Origin: Crossaster papposus
Taxonomy: Eukaryota; Echinodermata; Asteroidea; Velatida; Solasteridae
Direction of reading: 5' to 3'
DNA length: 64,000 nucleotides
Assembly: GCA_037893245.1 (NCBI GenBank)
Contig: JBAIAA010000412.1
Coordinates: 1,860,001-1,924,000 of the forward strand
Translations under genes and position numbers: made by a program
The notes under the pieces: model-generated
What the model saw: only the letters and a program-made list of their open reading frames with translations
What the model was told of the DNA's origin: nothing
The model's database searches: none
In this document: one piece after another, positions 35,823 through 48,875 of the stretch
How positions within the stretch are numbered: the first letter of the stretch is position 1
Layout: each line of letters opens with the position of its first letter

Positions 35823-37837
35823 ATGTGTGAAATTAGGCAACAAGCTTGTTGTGTAAGACATTTTACAATGCATGAAGGAAATCCGCGTGTACGGAAAGAA
35901 TTTCCTAATGAAAAAGGTGTCCTCCTAGGACCACCATATATAGCATGACTCAGATTTTGTTCTTAGCCAGAATACAAATCTTTTTGGGGTACAAAAAGGC
36001 GGGTACCCACTTAATGCGTTTTGTTGTCATGGATTAAACCCAAGCAGTGATAGGTAAATGACTTGTATACACCCATTCAGTCCTTGAACACTGTGAGTGT
36101 GAATGGAAGGAAGCTTCAATTTCTCAGACAATGATCTTAAACTAGAAAGGAAATTGAGTTTTGAAAGTTACCTTGGCAATTTTTGACCGCTCCTGCGTCG
36201 CTCTGGAGTTGAAGTGCACTAATAATTTATCAGTGTTTCGAGTTTTTATTAGTCATACGACATTTATGACGCTAATTTGTGTGGACTTCCTTTTCTGTTT
36301 TTTCGTTGTTGTAAACAGTGCTTGTCCATCTGCCATCTAGGCCAACGTGCGTTGTAAAAAAAAAAATGTTCAAGGAGACGAGCGCTTAACGATATGATTT
36401 AGGGCAGTTTCCTCAGGTCGATAATTGACGAACACCAATTCGCATTTTGTATCACTGTGGAGACATGGCTTTGTTCTCGTGTACAAAATGGTTAGAAAGT
36501 CGAGCACGTTTTTCAAAATGCTCCCATTTTAACCATAATGTTTTTCCTGGGTTGAAATTTCGACCCAATAATATACCCTATATTATACCCTAACCCAAAC
36601 ACTAACCCTAACCCACATCCTAATCCTATTTTTTGAGTAATTTAAGTAAAATCCAAAAATCTAATTCGTGAAATTCCCAGTGGAGACCTATTCATCTATA
36701 GAAATTTACCCTCCGGAGACGTTTTGTCACCCGATTGTACACATTGTGTTCATGTCTCCAGAGGGTACCGTATTTCGCACCAGGTTGCCAGAAAGTCTTG
36801 CGCTGCGTTGAACATAAAGAAAAAAACCATTAAAATATAAAACAACACTAGCTACAATTGGCATTGTATATTTATTAGGTACCAATATTGTGGTGCATGT
36901 ATAATTATGGCATGCCTGCTTGTGATTTCGGCATTTGCGACCCCGAATTTGTTTAATTTCAAGCTGGATTAAATAATATTTGATACAAACAAACACCACG
37001 AATGTGTACCGGTACCGGCCTCCGTGAAGTTCATGAAGTTTAAGCGCTTCATAATCATATTATTATTAATAACATTATAGTCGTGACATCGTATTTCTTT
37101 GCCTGTCATGTAATTTGAGATACCTGTAACAAATGATCTGCCTATTTGTATCTCCTTTGATACAAGTGGTCATGTGATAATCACCTGTCGTGATGTAACA
37201 ATCACCTGTCCCAGACTGTCGCGTTATACAGGTGTTTCCGTGTTCCGTTTATTGTTTCAAGTCATCGGCAGCTAATCCCTGTGATAATCTGCACTTCCTG
37301 TAACCCCTCCAGACTCGAGGGGAATTAACCCCTCAGTCGCCAGTCAGGCGTTATTTTTCACGATTATTTCAAAATTTGCCACCTGAAGTTTGTTTTTAGT
37401 CCGATGATGAGCCCCTTGTTTTTGTGTGTTCAGCGGGACTGGTGCTTATGCCGCGTGGGTAACTCCCTTGCCGACGCCAAGGGGAATTTACGCTACCCGC
37501 GTCAGGCGGGGTGAGGCAACTCAGCTTTGGGTTCAAGGCTCGGCATGCAGGTGGGTGGGACGCCCAAAGGGAAGTTGTTCGTTTTTGTTTCGGCGCCCGT
37601 TTTTTTCTTTTTCTGTTTTCCCTAAAATGACCTCGTCCTTGGTTTTCATGGCTTAATGCCGCATAGCGATTGTCTTTGTTGGTTCGGGCTGACGTGTTCT
37701 TTGTTTCAGCATGACATGCATTCAGTCAAAACCTGATACTTGAGAAGGCTGATTGAACTTTTTTCTATGGCATTGGGTTTTTGTATATCGTAAATTTAGC
37801 TGCAACGGTTTAACAATACCATTATTGTCGGTGTCTA
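35823..37837. other. Intergenic; telomere-like words
   Basis: No supported gene. At 36584-36620 the CCCTAA word recurs several times (ACCCTAACCCAAACACTAACCCTAACCC in pieces), a short degenerate telomere-like tract. A GC-rich patch at 37430-37600 contains GCGTGGGTAACTCCC and similar, with no recognised product. Confidence 0.35.
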
Positions 37838-38215
37838 TGGAAATCTGACTCCTGTGAAAATCGGCCTGTTATGTCAACGATCACTCTCCTAATTCTAATT
37901 GTGACACGATCAAGCGAAATCAGTCGGATGTCGGCCCCGGTCAAAAAAATGAGTGTTCATGTAGTTTCAAAGAGGGCATCTGTACGTTTTAAAAACTGAA
38001 AACCCCATGTTGATACGATGTTTTGTTGTCGAGTTATGTAAATTTGTTTAAATACCAACGAAGAATACAGTGCATTTTTTGGATTCGCCGACATCCGACT
38101 GATTCGGCTTGATCGTATCACAATAATTGTCAATTATGTTTACTTAGGCATGCGCAATGCTACCAATAAGTCCAGATTCCACAGTCTGAAATTCACGCCA
38201 CACCTGATTTGTTGA
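37838..38215 (+). repeat. Dispersed repeat CCTGTGAAAATCGG, copy 2 (interrupted)
   Basis: Outer blocks match 28534-28680, but they are separated by an inverted-repeat insertion at 37899-38123. Confidence 0.5.
37899..38123. mobile_element. TTGTGACACGATCAAGC inverted-repeat MITE, nested
   Basis: Left end TTGTGACACGATCAAGCGAA and right end, on the other strand, TTGTGATACGATCAAGCCGA. Both continue ATCAGTCGGATGTCGGC. The body is 225 bp and non-coding, and the surrounding repeat at 28.5 kb lacks it, so this is a clean insertion. Confidence 0.7.
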
Positions 38216-39817
38216 GTTGCTGAAACTGCAAAAGAAATATTTCGCAGTAATGTACATGTAATTGAAAATAAAATGCGGTAGAAAACAAATGGAAAGACTC
38301 GAAATTTAAAAGCCAACATTTAGATTAGTGTATTTTTTATCAGACGGGCGTTGTTTGGTGGAAGGGGCGTGCCACGTGAAGCCGAAAGGGGGGAGGCATA
38401 TACTGTAAATGCTGTAAATAATATTGTGCCGAGATAAATCTCATAGCGGAAGGGGGTAATGATACATAACGGTGTGTGGTGAATGATAGTTCTACTCAAG
38501 GCCAACGATCCCGCCTGTCGGGAGCCCCGCTCGATCCCCCGCTCGAAGGCCAGCGCACGCCTCGGACTACGGTCTGACAAACCAAGCGAGACCGTACTCC
38601 TCCTCCCTAGTTACACCGTCTGCTCTCCCATGGCGCCGTCACGCTACGCACGCTGCAATCCTCAACTGTGAGCCAACCAAGGAAACACAACCAACAATCC
38701 AGACAGCCCTCAGGCCTCAATGCTCAGACAGACACATTGTTATTGTTCACAATGATGCACGAGCATTCATAACAATTTCCGTAAAATGTCGCCACACAGT
38801 CCGTTGTGCATGTGTTGAACCAAGTGCATTATACACAAAATAGATTAGCTTACGTTTGGTTATTACTCCAAAAATGAATGGCAATAAAAACTTACTTGGT
38901 ATAGAAGTACAGCAGCTTTGGATAGTATATTGCATTTTTAGAAACTTTTCACTTCGACGGTACTGCGGTTATTGAAAAAGATATCACTTTTTATCCCCAC
39001 AAGTTTGAATCTGAGAAGCGTTACTGTAGTGACGTTTCTCAGATTGTGTATTCCAATGCAGATTATTCTTTCTGCGTGGACATAACCACTCCAGATTTTA
39101 GGCAATATCTCAAAATCGCTACCACCTTTTGAAATGAAATTTGTACAGGTTAGTTTATGGTATATAACTATACAGGATTGAAACAAACAGTGGGTTCCAA
39201 TTACCAAACGTATACGATCCCTTTAATCATAAACTGCAATGGAATATTGCGATGATCTAATGATCGAAAAGCTATGTTACCTATAGTGAACGAGATGCAC
39301 TTTAAAGGTGGTTTCCCACACGCTATACCAACCCATGTATATTTGATTGTTTTAGAGAGAAAAAAATCGGAGGGAACCATGACATCAACAAGGAAACAAT
39401 CTTTACACAGCAAAGGCAGCAATCATCGCTTTGAAATGTCTACGATTAAAATGTACACGGTCCAGCGGGTTTATCATTGCCGAGGACTCACGTTTTAATG
39501 CCTTCCCACGACTGCCACTCAAGCAGAATATTATATTATTGATGAAACAATAATCATTATTGTGCATAAGGCCTTGAAACTGATCCGGATGTAAGCACTC
39601 CGCGCATTGCATCCTGGTTCCCCTATAGCATAGGCCTATACTGTTGTATAATTTGAATTGTTACAATGTTTGCATCATCTAAAAAGAGCTACGCAGTGTA
39701 GTGAGTCATGATCTATTTGTTGTCGCCGGTGGCAACCTGGCCTACAATTTAGACGTCTGGGCATAACAAAATAATGTCAGGGCAGGGTACCAGACTATAT
39801 TGGGTTATTTTAATCCC
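38216..39817. other. Intergenic; GC-rich patch
   Basis: No supported gene. The patch 38500-38650 (CCCGCTCGAAGGCC and similar) is open on both strands but matches nothing known. Around 39.0-39.6 kb several short overlapping frames on both strands are also unsupported. Confidence 0.35.
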
Positions 39818-40005
39818 GAATGATTATTATTATTATTATTATTTTTTGGTAACGAAACCAAGGATCCATCAAAAGCGCTCAAGGCACTAGCTCGTAAGCC
39901 AGAAGAACCCCGTATATAGACAGAGGCTGTCAGCCAGGAACACCGGGGCAAACCCCTTCTCTTAGCGATAAGTGTTCTTGGTTCTTTTACGTGCTTTATA
40001 CAATT
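39818..40005 (-). mobile_element. Retroelement 3' end with (ATT)n tail
   Basis: A (TTA)n run at about 39823-39845 precedes GCCAGAAGAACCCCGTATAT, CACCGGGGCAAACCCCTTCT and AGTGTTCTTGGTTCTTTTAC. From memory, similar sequences recur widely in marine invertebrate genomes, with the ATT run acting as the 3' tail of a short retroelement. Orientation is inferred from the tail. No coding capacity. Confidence 0.45.
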
Positions 40006-41278
40006 TTATAATGTTCAGATGAGTTTCCTCATTTCACCTTTTGTGTGTGTAGTATATAATCTCATCTTTGAACTCTGCGAAACGTCACACGCATAAATCT
40101 AAATCAAACCTGTAATTATTGTTCTTCTCATAAACTGTTTTTGTTTCTCCTAAAAAAAAGAACCCATCTGCTGGTTCCACTCGATCGAACTTGTTGACAT
40201 CATGGTATGGCGCGCCGTACCATTATTCAATTTGATAATTTTTTTAAAAGTATAATTAACCATCATTGCCCTCCAGGCTTGAGTTGGATGATTTAAAGTG
40301 CACGCAAACAAAAATAATTAGGCCATCAGCATAATGAAATTAAGCGATCCACTTGCCCTTCATATTAAAGAAAAAGAAGACACATTGGGATGAGGGGGTT
40401 CGTGTATGACTATACGATCAAGGCTAGACCGTGGGCGTGGTGCACGGCGCGGGGGGCTTTAGCGAGCGGCGGGCGCCCGGTCGACTGCTCTAGCATTGAC
40501 CGCCTTCTCTCTAGACTTACTTAGAGTAACGACGGGAAATGTTTAGCGGGAAGATCATTGTGTTCAAATGAAAAGTGTTATCTGTCTCTATTGTTGAGAG
40601 TCTAGACGTTGATTTCCACGTGCATAGGTCTAAAATACTGTCGTTCACAATTACAGAAAAATATATCTTTGACAGATCAATAGGTCTCTTCTTTTATTTT
40701 TGGATAACCACAACTTGAGTCTAGACCTTCATTTCCAGCACACTTCCTCGGAAACTAAACTTGAATGCAGCTGTGAGGCTCTTTTGTGACTGTCAAACGT
40801 TTAGCGCGGAATTGCCCAAATGTTTTGCCGATAATTTGTTTTCTTTTTTTTTGCAAGCCCTACCCTATGCAATACCTCCCTACCCCCACCCCCCCAAAAA
40901 AAAATAATAATAAATAAATAAATAAAAAATACCAGAAAAAAACCCACCCAAGTTTCAATTCAAGTTTATTGTAAACCTCATCAGCATCTCTTTTTAAGTA
41001 GGCCTATACAACTAACTGTTATTTTGTCAATTAAATTAACGGCTGTTTCTTGATTATTAAATACCCTGTTAAATTATTGCTGACTTGTTGTACAAATTTG
41101 CACTTTTAATTTTCATGAATAATTTCATTGTCCCCTAGAGGGTTTATCCAAAACTGCACCGTTTTTTTGTTTTGCTGTTCGCATAGCCACGTTTTCATCA
41201 GAATCCAGTGAAAGACATCATAAAATAACGACCATTTGACTTGTTCTGAACATGAAGGCAGGAAATTCTAAACAAGAT
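40006..41278. other. Intergenic; GC-rich patch at 40.4 kb
   Basis: No supported gene. The stretch 40420-40510 is strongly GC-rich (GGGCGTGGTGCACGGCGCGG) and includes KLF-type GGGCGTGG, in unique-looking sequence. An A-rich AATAAATAAATAAATAAA tract lies at 40905-40926. Confidence 0.35.
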
Positions 41279-41681
41279 TTAAAGGTAGGATACACCATTG
41301 GTAATTGTTTGACTTATCACGAATGGATGGATTTGGGGGCTTGTATTGTATAGTAAATATCGTTTATAACTGACCTGTCCAAAGTTGTACAATCATAAAT
41401 GTCGAGAAAAGCAATACAAATGGCGTTCGTTTTCAACCGACATCGTGCAGTGGTTGTTATGCTGTTCTTGGGTTTTTTCGCGATCGCCGCCTGGCAATCG
41501 TGAATTTCTTTCTTCTTTTTTTATTTAGATTTTTCGGAACAATTACTGGATATCTAGCGCAATCATTTTGCTGGATGCCTGGAATCATTATTTACTTTCA
41601 AATAAGTAAGATACATTTTTTAATAATTCGGTAGTAAATTGTGTCGATACATGTATATGCAAATGGTGTATCCTACCTTAA
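41279..41681 (+). mobile_element. TTAA-bounded palindromic MITE, copy 6
   Basis: From TTAAAGGTAGGATACACCAT to ATGGTGTATCCTACCTTAA, about 403 bp. The core is TTTTTTCGCGATCGCCGCCT then GGCAATCGTGAA. A CATGTATATGC substitution occurs in the otherwise conserved GATATCTGC near the right end. Confidence 0.8.
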
Positions 41682-42149
41682 CGACCGATTGACACAGCAG
41701 TGGGTCTAAAACCTTTGGTGAATACAGCTGGATGGACTTGCAGTTGATGAATGATGCAGAGTTCTGTCCACTTCACCTTTGAAAAGGTCAAGGTAGCGTC
41801 ACGGGTCATCTACAACCGCAGCGGCCGTTTGTAACCACGAGAGTTGCATGATATATGCGTGTTTCTATAATTAATGTATTTTAGAAGAACCATATTTTAT
41901 TTATAACGTATACAGTTTGTGATTGACCTTCCAAAATGTCATTATTCAAGCACTAATGCAAGTTAATGGCGCGCGCGTGCTTCAGCAGAACTGCGTCCGT
42001 TGTCCCTTCACTCAAGTTTGTGGGTGAGCTTGTTGGACGATAAGTGGATGATTGTTATCGAAGCATTCTATAAATGTGCGTATACATCATGTATACGGTA
42101 ATCGGCCATATGTTCCCAAACATATTAAGCTCATCAGCATCTTGGTAAA

Positions 42150-42212
42150 ATGCCGAGAGAAAAAAACAAGAATGGCGTCAGGCAGTTGTTCTTTGTTCTT
42201 GGTTTTTTTTTA
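42150..42212 (+). mobile_element. MITE fragment
   Basis: A 60-bp internal piece of the TTAA-bounded family (TGCCGAGAGAAAAAAACAAG, then GGCGTCAGGCAGTTGTTCTT), 270 bp upstream of the half copy at 42484. The two share private variants (ACAAGA-TGGCGTCAGGCAG), suggesting a local duplication. Confidence 0.55.
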
Positions 42213-42483
42213 TACTCAGAAATGCCTCTCGTTGGTGGCCACTAACTTTCTTAATTATTTATAACACAAGGAAATAAGTACGTATTCCTTCTCATTCCTC
42301 CATGGTATAATTCAGAAATTCTAATTGGTAAATGGTAAAACTAGCCGAGTTTTCTATATACATAGTACCTATAGTTTCGATCAGTCTAATAATGACGTCT
42401 TTGTCGGATGTGGAGGCATGAAACCTCTTATCTATAGGCCTACGTATAATTTCAACCGCAGGTAACCATAGGTTTTTCGTGTT

Positions 42484-42680
42484 TTAAAGGTATAGGATAC
42501 GTCATTGCATGGTAATTGCTTGAATTATCAGGAATGGGTGGACCGTACCTGGGGGGTTGTAATTTACAGTAAATATCTCCGAAGTTTTACAATCATGGAT
42601 GCTGAGAGAAAAAACAAGACTGGCGTCAGGCAGTTGTTCTTAAGTTGTTCTTTGGGGTTTTTTCGCGATCGCCGCGACTG
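42484..42680 (+). mobile_element. TTAA-bounded palindromic MITE, copy 7 (left half)
   Basis: Starts TTAAAGGTATAGGATACGTC and runs through TTACAATCATGGATGCTGAG to the core TTTTTTCGCGATCGCCGCG, then stops. The right half is absent, so breakage occurred at or within the GC hairpin. Confidence 0.7.
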
Positions 42681-43189
42681 AGCTGTCACAGTGGTGAATT
42701 ATTTACCAAATTTCAATATGCAGACAAGTAATTCTTCACAACAATTATGCAGCGTCCACAGGACAAGACAATAAATAATGGGGTCATCCCGACCGCCACG
42801 TGACCACCAACTCTCCGACCTTGACAGCTTATACTGATGTTTAACGAGCTTACCCTCATTAATAAGCAACTCTAATTTCCCCTTTTCTGTCTTTCCCACT
42901 ACTTGACCTCAAGCCCACAGGTCAGGGTTAAATCCATCATCAGCTGTCCAGCTATAGATTAAAATCTTTCCCGACTGGTTTTGAATATTAATTTGTGTTC
43001 ACTCCCTTCTTTCTTTCTGTTTGGGTGTAAACCAAGTTCAACCCAGGTCTATGCGGCTTAAGGGCCGACAAAGTTAATTTATACACGAGGTCAACCGAGG
43101 GTGCATTGTGCGTGTCAAATCAACATTGTATCTTAATGATCATGAACATAGGCGTGGCCTGGAAATTTGAGCACGGGATTTGTCCTCAA

Positions 43190-43440
43190 AGGACGAGGTC
43201 CGCTCGTAAGTCCGACGGACGCCTCATAGGTCCGACGCCTAATAAATCCGACAAAATATCATCTCCCAACCAAATAAAGGCCCATAGGTCCGACGCCCCA
43301 TAGGTCCGACACCCATATATAGATCCGCCTCATAGGTCCGGCATTTCTATTTATTTTTATTTTGGATCATAAGTCCGACACTTCGTATTACTACTAGTCC
43401 GATGCCTCAAAGGTTCGACGCCTCGCTTTTCCGAATTTCA
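43190..43440. repeat. Degenerate CATAGGTCCGACGCC tandem repeat
   Basis: About ten variants of a 15-17 bp unit, CATAGGTCCGACGCC or close, occur within 250 bp (for example near 43226, 43287, 43302, 43331, 43379 and 43411), some separated by AT-rich spacers. The unit GGTCCGAC is far too frequent here for chance. It looks like an eroded minisatellite. Confidence 0.6.
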
Positions 43441-43462
43441 TTAATGCATACATCGCGTAAAA

Positions 43463-43498
43463 TCCCCCCCCCCCCCACCCCCCCCCTCCCCCCTTTCA
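43463..43498. repeat. Interrupted poly-C tract
   Basis: A C run interrupted by single A and T bases, about 36 bp. Confidence 0.8.
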
Positions 43499-45603
43499 CG
43501 GGATCGCCGCCACTGATAAGGAAATCACGTAAATGGACATGTGGAATAGTCTAACTGTTTGGGTTCACATCAATCATGGAGGGTCGCATGCATCAATCGA
43601 TTAAATGTTTCTGAAGCGCAACAGGCATCAGAATGTGGTTGAAGATCCCCCGCCCCCTCCCCCGGCTACGCCATGTGTTTGGTACATGGTATTGGGTATT
43701 GAAATGCGTCTCTTTTGCCTCCGTGTTATACCTATTGGGACAATCACAATGATCGATCATATAGGCGCATAATCTAGACATTATTTCGTTTAACCCAACT
43801 TCTTGAACGTGGGTGTAAATAATATCAAGTGCCTGCAAACCTTTGGCTAAATTAGTCCCCCAAACGTGTGTATTGAACTACCGGCTAAATTTCAGAATAC
43901 AGTATAGGTTTTTCCGGCTAGTTGTGAAACACTTTTCGTTCAAATTCATCTTGATATAGTGGCCAATTTTAAGCAAATTAGCTCTCTGCTGTCGTTCCCG
44001 TGGTTCGTATTAGATTTCAATTCAAGTTTGTTTTCATACCTGACATATTAATGTTTTACTCATCCTACGGTTTAAGTTTTGTCATTCGGTTTAAGTGGTC
44101 ATTTAAATTAAGCAGTCGGTTTAGTAAAGGCTTATTTGTATAAGATTCGTATTTTTGTTTCCATTTGTTATATTTGTTTTTACTTGTAGTTATATTTTTA
44201 TAAGATAAATTCTAGTCTAATTTTTATCTGTCTTTAACCCAAAGAAGTAACATATAAATTAGCAATACGGGGAAATTATACATTATGTTGTGTGAAAAAT
44301 GTTGGCAACATTAAACTTAGCTTGTTATCGCGTAGGCCCTATACACATAGTTTTTGTATGTTTTTACTTACCTTTAGCTTTCTGTCTTATCTTCTGTAGT
44401 AAATTCAAATCTGGGTAATGTTATAGCCCTGTTTTCATGCTTTCTAACTGGAAAAGGTGATATTGTCGCTGCTTCCTTTGTGGCAGATTTGTTTTTAGAA
44501 AGGTTCTCGTTTACTTAATCAGTTTCGAATATGACTCAGTATAATTTTGAATCGTTTTTGAATTCCTTTGCTTATATTTCATAAAATGCTTGCCTATATA
44601 ATACTAGTTAATTCGAATGGCCGAACTGGCGCAACTGGAGGCTCGAGCGAATTCGAATGACCTAATTTTTTTGAAATCGAATCGTTTCAAAATGCAGTTG
44701 CATGCATTTAGATCGAAATTGAACAATCTATTTAGTTAATTAAATGATAATCTAAAACGTGCTTCCAAATTCGTGCGAAAATGGGTAATTCGTCATTAAT
44801 TTGGCTGTCAAATCTACTCAACTGACCGGGCCGAAACCTACATAATATAGGCCTACTATTCCTTCGACATACCAGACACACGTTGTTTGTTTTTTGTTGC
44901 TCTTTTCTTACGTCGTTTCAACTTGAAGTTTTAACTAAAAGTAGCTTTTAGACGAGGTCACATTTTTACAGTGTATGAGATTACTTTAGCCGTAAAAGAT
45001 TCAATTTAATACCGCAAGGCAGTGAAGCTTCGTTATTATTTAAAGAAAAAGGACTTTTTGAACATAAACAAAATAGTCTGATATTTTAAAATAATAATAT
45101 CGTTGGACTCATTTTGTTCATGTATTCAGTTCATGGGACCAAACTATCGAAGGGCATTTGTATTTGCATTTTTCTCTAAGAACAACACCCTTCAATTTTA
45201 AAATAGCACGGGTCAAATCCTATTTAATTTGTTTTCCCCAGTAGGCCTGTCATCACACATAATTAATAGTACCAGCAAAAATGCATTAGCGGGAATATGA
45301 CCCGCAAGACAAGGCCATTCAGGGTTAACAATACAACAGAATTATATAAAACTCTTAGAAAAATATGCATTTGTATTCCATAACCAACCCTTCATTAATT
45401 CAAGGGTATGTTAGTGTACATGTACATGTACATTAATTTGTACTTGCGTGAATTCAATTGGGTCTCAGATTAATTCCAAGTCGACAATTTTGGATGGAAA
45501 ACTAGAGAACCGTAAATGTCACGAACTGCCTCCAGTGTTAAAAAAACTACCAAACCTGACAACTGACCGTACAACTGACCTTACAACTAAACACAGTAAC
45601 AGT
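43499..45603. other. Intergenic, nothing recognised
   Basis: AT-rich unique-looking DNA. A word TTTCAATTCAAGTTTGTTTT at 44014 recalls TTTCAATTCAAGTTTATTGT at 40953, a possible short retroelement tail. No gene was supported on either strand. Confidence 0.4.
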
Positions 45604-45938
45604 TTAAAGGTAGGACTAGGATACACCATTTGCAAATATCGAAACAATTTACTACCAAATTATTATGAAATATCTTACTTATTTGAAAGTAAATGATGAT
45701 TGTAGGCATCCAGCAAAATGATTGCGCTAGATATCCTGTATTGTTACGCAAAATTGAACATAAGAACCACTGCCCGACGCCGGTTAAAAACAAGCGCCAT
45801 TTTTCTTCCTTTTCTTGGCACCCATGATTGTAAAACTTCGAACAGGTCAGTTAAACGATATTAACTATAAAATACCACTCCTAAATCCACCCACTCGTGT
45901 TAATTTAAGAAATTACCAATGGTGTATCCTACCTTTAA
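45604..45938 (-). mobile_element. TTAA-bounded palindromic MITE, copy 8
   Basis: From TTAAAGGTAGGACTAGGATA (a 6-bp ACTAGG-type expansion inside the terminus) to GGTGTATCCTACCTTTAA, 335 bp. The GC core is deleted between TGTTACGCAAAATTG and AACATAAGAACC. Confidence 0.8.
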
Positions 45939-48650
45939 CAAAAGCCACGGACACTAGCTCGACGGACAACTGAGCAACAACATCGCCACATTTCTGACGA
46001 AATAGCACAAGTCTTGTTGGAAATCCGTGTACTTTTAATGTATTTATTGGGTAGGTATAGGGTAACCGGAAGCAGAACTATTATTGTTTTGGCCTTATTC
46101 ACTCATCGACATTATATATATTGTATTGTTTGAACATTCTAAAGCTGTTTGACCTAAAAATGAATATAAAAGCTGAATATTTTTTTTGCAGTGCATTTTA
46201 TATACCCAAGTCAATTCAAGTGCATTTATTAAAGAAAGAAAAAAGAAAATCGAAAACAAACTTTTGTATTTGACCTTGAAGCTGGCCTTTTGTTGAAACT
46301 GTATACTCCGGTCATGTACACAATCATAATTGGCAAACGGTGTGTGGTCTCAAAAAGTACTATGGATATTGAAAGTTCGGGCCTATAGGGGACAGGTGAT
46401 GCACCGGGACAAAAGGCGGCCAACAACCAACAATTACGACCAACAATCGCCCCTTTCATTGTCCGAGTCTTTGTTCGTAAGCAGCGGTGCCCGTCCTACC
46501 TAAACCAACTGACCACTATTAATTTATTACGAGCGTCATTGACCGGAGTCAAAGCCAACAGGGTGACCTAACCTAGCAATGACCCATGGACCCTAAGACC
46601 GCCAAGTTCAGTGGCACACAGGTGTGGGGTTAATTATCACCAATTACACCTTCAAAAATTTGCTAAAAGAACATAATTGACCTGCGGATTTCCCGACCTC
46701 GGCCGCGCGACACCCAGAAAACTCCCCGGGGGAGGTAGCACGGGTTACGGGAACACTACGCGTCAAGTCCGCTGGTTCGTGCCTGGGGCACGTGGCCTTT
46801 AACTAAAACTACCAGTCATTAGCTTCAGCGCCATTTACGGTCAACGTTTGTAAACAATGTCGTTTGAAATGTGGTGTTTGTACGGGAAAGTTGTTGAATT
46901 ATGCGGGGAAGTGACAGTCGACCTCAACAACAAATCACGTTTCAAGTTAATTGTTACTTTTCAATCAGTAAAAGTGAAATCGAAACAAAAATCTCTTAGG
47001 TAAAATGTTATGTAGGCCTACATATACAATATACATGTACATGTATTGTTTCACTGGCAAAATATTTAGTTTAATGCATTTTAAAATAAAAAAATATTAA
47101 AACATTGGGGAGTTTGATTTTAAACGATTTTTTTTAAATATAAAATCAACATGAGAACACAGTTGTTTTCGAATTCGGGAGACTTCAACATTGTTGACCT
47201 TCCTTTCCTTGGGAAAAAAATATCTTAATTTTTTTGGAAATGATGAATTTCGTCTCTTCACTGTTCGTCCTTTTTACGAGCCTTGAAATTCGATTGCAAG
47301 CGCGGGCGCAACGGCCGTGGCTTTTTTGATTCGAGGTTAGCAAAATACGCCTCGGTCGATGGTGTGGCCTCGTACATAACGCTGACAAAAAAAATTACTT
47401 GCTGAAGGTTGTCGGGTAACAGTATTATGTTTTCTTTGCCTTAACATTTTCCATTCGTGTGGCGAGGCGAGAATATTTTCCAATCATATTTGCCTATATT
47501 GAAATGGTTAATATTTCTTGTCGTAGAGAGATGACTATCATTGAATTTTGTCTACGCGGTGAATTCATCAAGGGGAGCTGTTTTACGATATTTTAGATTG
47601 TTTTGCCAATGAATGTATTTTTTTTTCAACCAATTTCTGTAATTGTTTGTTCAAGTAGCGATTGTAATTGGTACTGGATAATAATAACGAATTAAAATTT
47701 GTTCGACTGAACTAAAATTGTGAATCAAACGACCCAGATAGTTTTATCTGAAGGTATATAATCTACTGACATTTTGAGAATTCAAACACCGCAGAAATTT
47801 AATTTAATTTCGTCGAAACCATCGACTCTCACTCCCGGCCGAACACGGCTCAAATATCTGTTGCCAACAACCGATTAAACATCTTCTGGTCTTGTGAGTC
47901 GAAATATAGTTTAGGCAACAACTATGCGTATACCAATCCTTACAAAAAAGACCTAGAATTAGTATCGATTAAATTCCATTGTACCCTCCTAAGAAAGCAA
48001 CACCATCATATAATTATAATGCCACGGTCGTAGTTTTGTTGTTAAAGGTTACCACACAATGCGGTATGTTATATTCTAGTATAGTTGGCCCTTTTTCTTC
48101 CGATTTCCGGGCCGTGGCCTAATAATAATATAAACTAAAGCGGTTTGCTCAAGTGAAAATGCGAATCTTTCGGTCGGGTTGCCTTTCTCTATGGGCTACC
48201 GTAGCCTTGGCCTCAATTCGTAGGCGTCCTTGCTGTTGAACGCTCGAAACTGACCGCGTTGAACGAAGATAGAGCACGTGCGTCAGTCTCAAGTTCTAGG
48301 TTACGTAGGGAGAGATTTGAGAGACTTAATGGGAAGGTCGAGGGCGGTGTCTTATTATCGGCTTTTTCCTATTTATTTTTTATAGACCTACCAAGGACGA
48401 AGTCAAAGTCAGTTTCAGTTTTACTGACAAGTAAATGAATTAAAAGGAAAACAAAGAAAGGGATTTAAGATATCGGCTCTGACAGTTGTTTGAATAAACA
48501 TTGACGATGGCAGTGACGTGTAGTGACGATGGTAACCAGTGACCAACCATGACAAGCCAACTCTGTCATCAGTGCCGATATAAATTCGTGTCGGTGAACT
48601 TGGGGGGATCTTGATGATAATCAACTCGGCCATTAAAATTCGAGAAACAA
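45939..48650. other. Intergenic upstream of DDX10
   Basis: No supported gene. The part 46490-46800 is GC-richer and free of recognised repeats (CACACAGGTGTGG palindrome, GACCTCGGCCGCGCG), which would suit a distal regulatory element, but there is no direct evidence. Multiple CG-containing words at 48.2-48.3 kb precede the DDX10 5' region. Confidence 0.35.
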
Positions 48651-48657
48651 AATTATG

Positions 48658-48875
48658 ACACTAGGGGGCGCTGTTTATGATGCAAATAGTATCTACGGCT
48701 TTGTGCAAATGTATATTCCGTGTACGTGTCCGAGTGACTTTGCTACGGCTCGAGGCTAGTATTTGCAGCCGCAAAATTAATGGCGCATTTCTGTTTGTAT
48801 TCACACTTCTAGTTCTCTGGAAACAGCCGTCGGATTTTGCAACGGTGCGGGGATGCATGATGGGATATATTCAAA
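48658..48875 (+). promoter_or_regulatory. DDX10 promoter region with CTCF-like site
   Basis: Contains ACACTAGGGGGCGCTG at 48658-48673, a near-exact match to the CTCF core (CCACTAGGGGGCGCT). The start codon lies in TTCAAAATGGCGC, a YY1-type AAAATGGCG initiator word, and GCATGATGGGA about 25 bp upstream resembles the complement of a ZNF143 (SBS) site. TATA is absent apart from GATATATTC. This is the layout of a housekeeping promoter, as expected for a ribosome-biogenesis gene. The transcription start is not determined. Confidence 0.45.

Noticed and set aside
36584-36620. CCCTAA words considered as an interstitial telomere
   Set aside because: Only a few imperfect units mixed with other sequence; too short to call a telomere relic.
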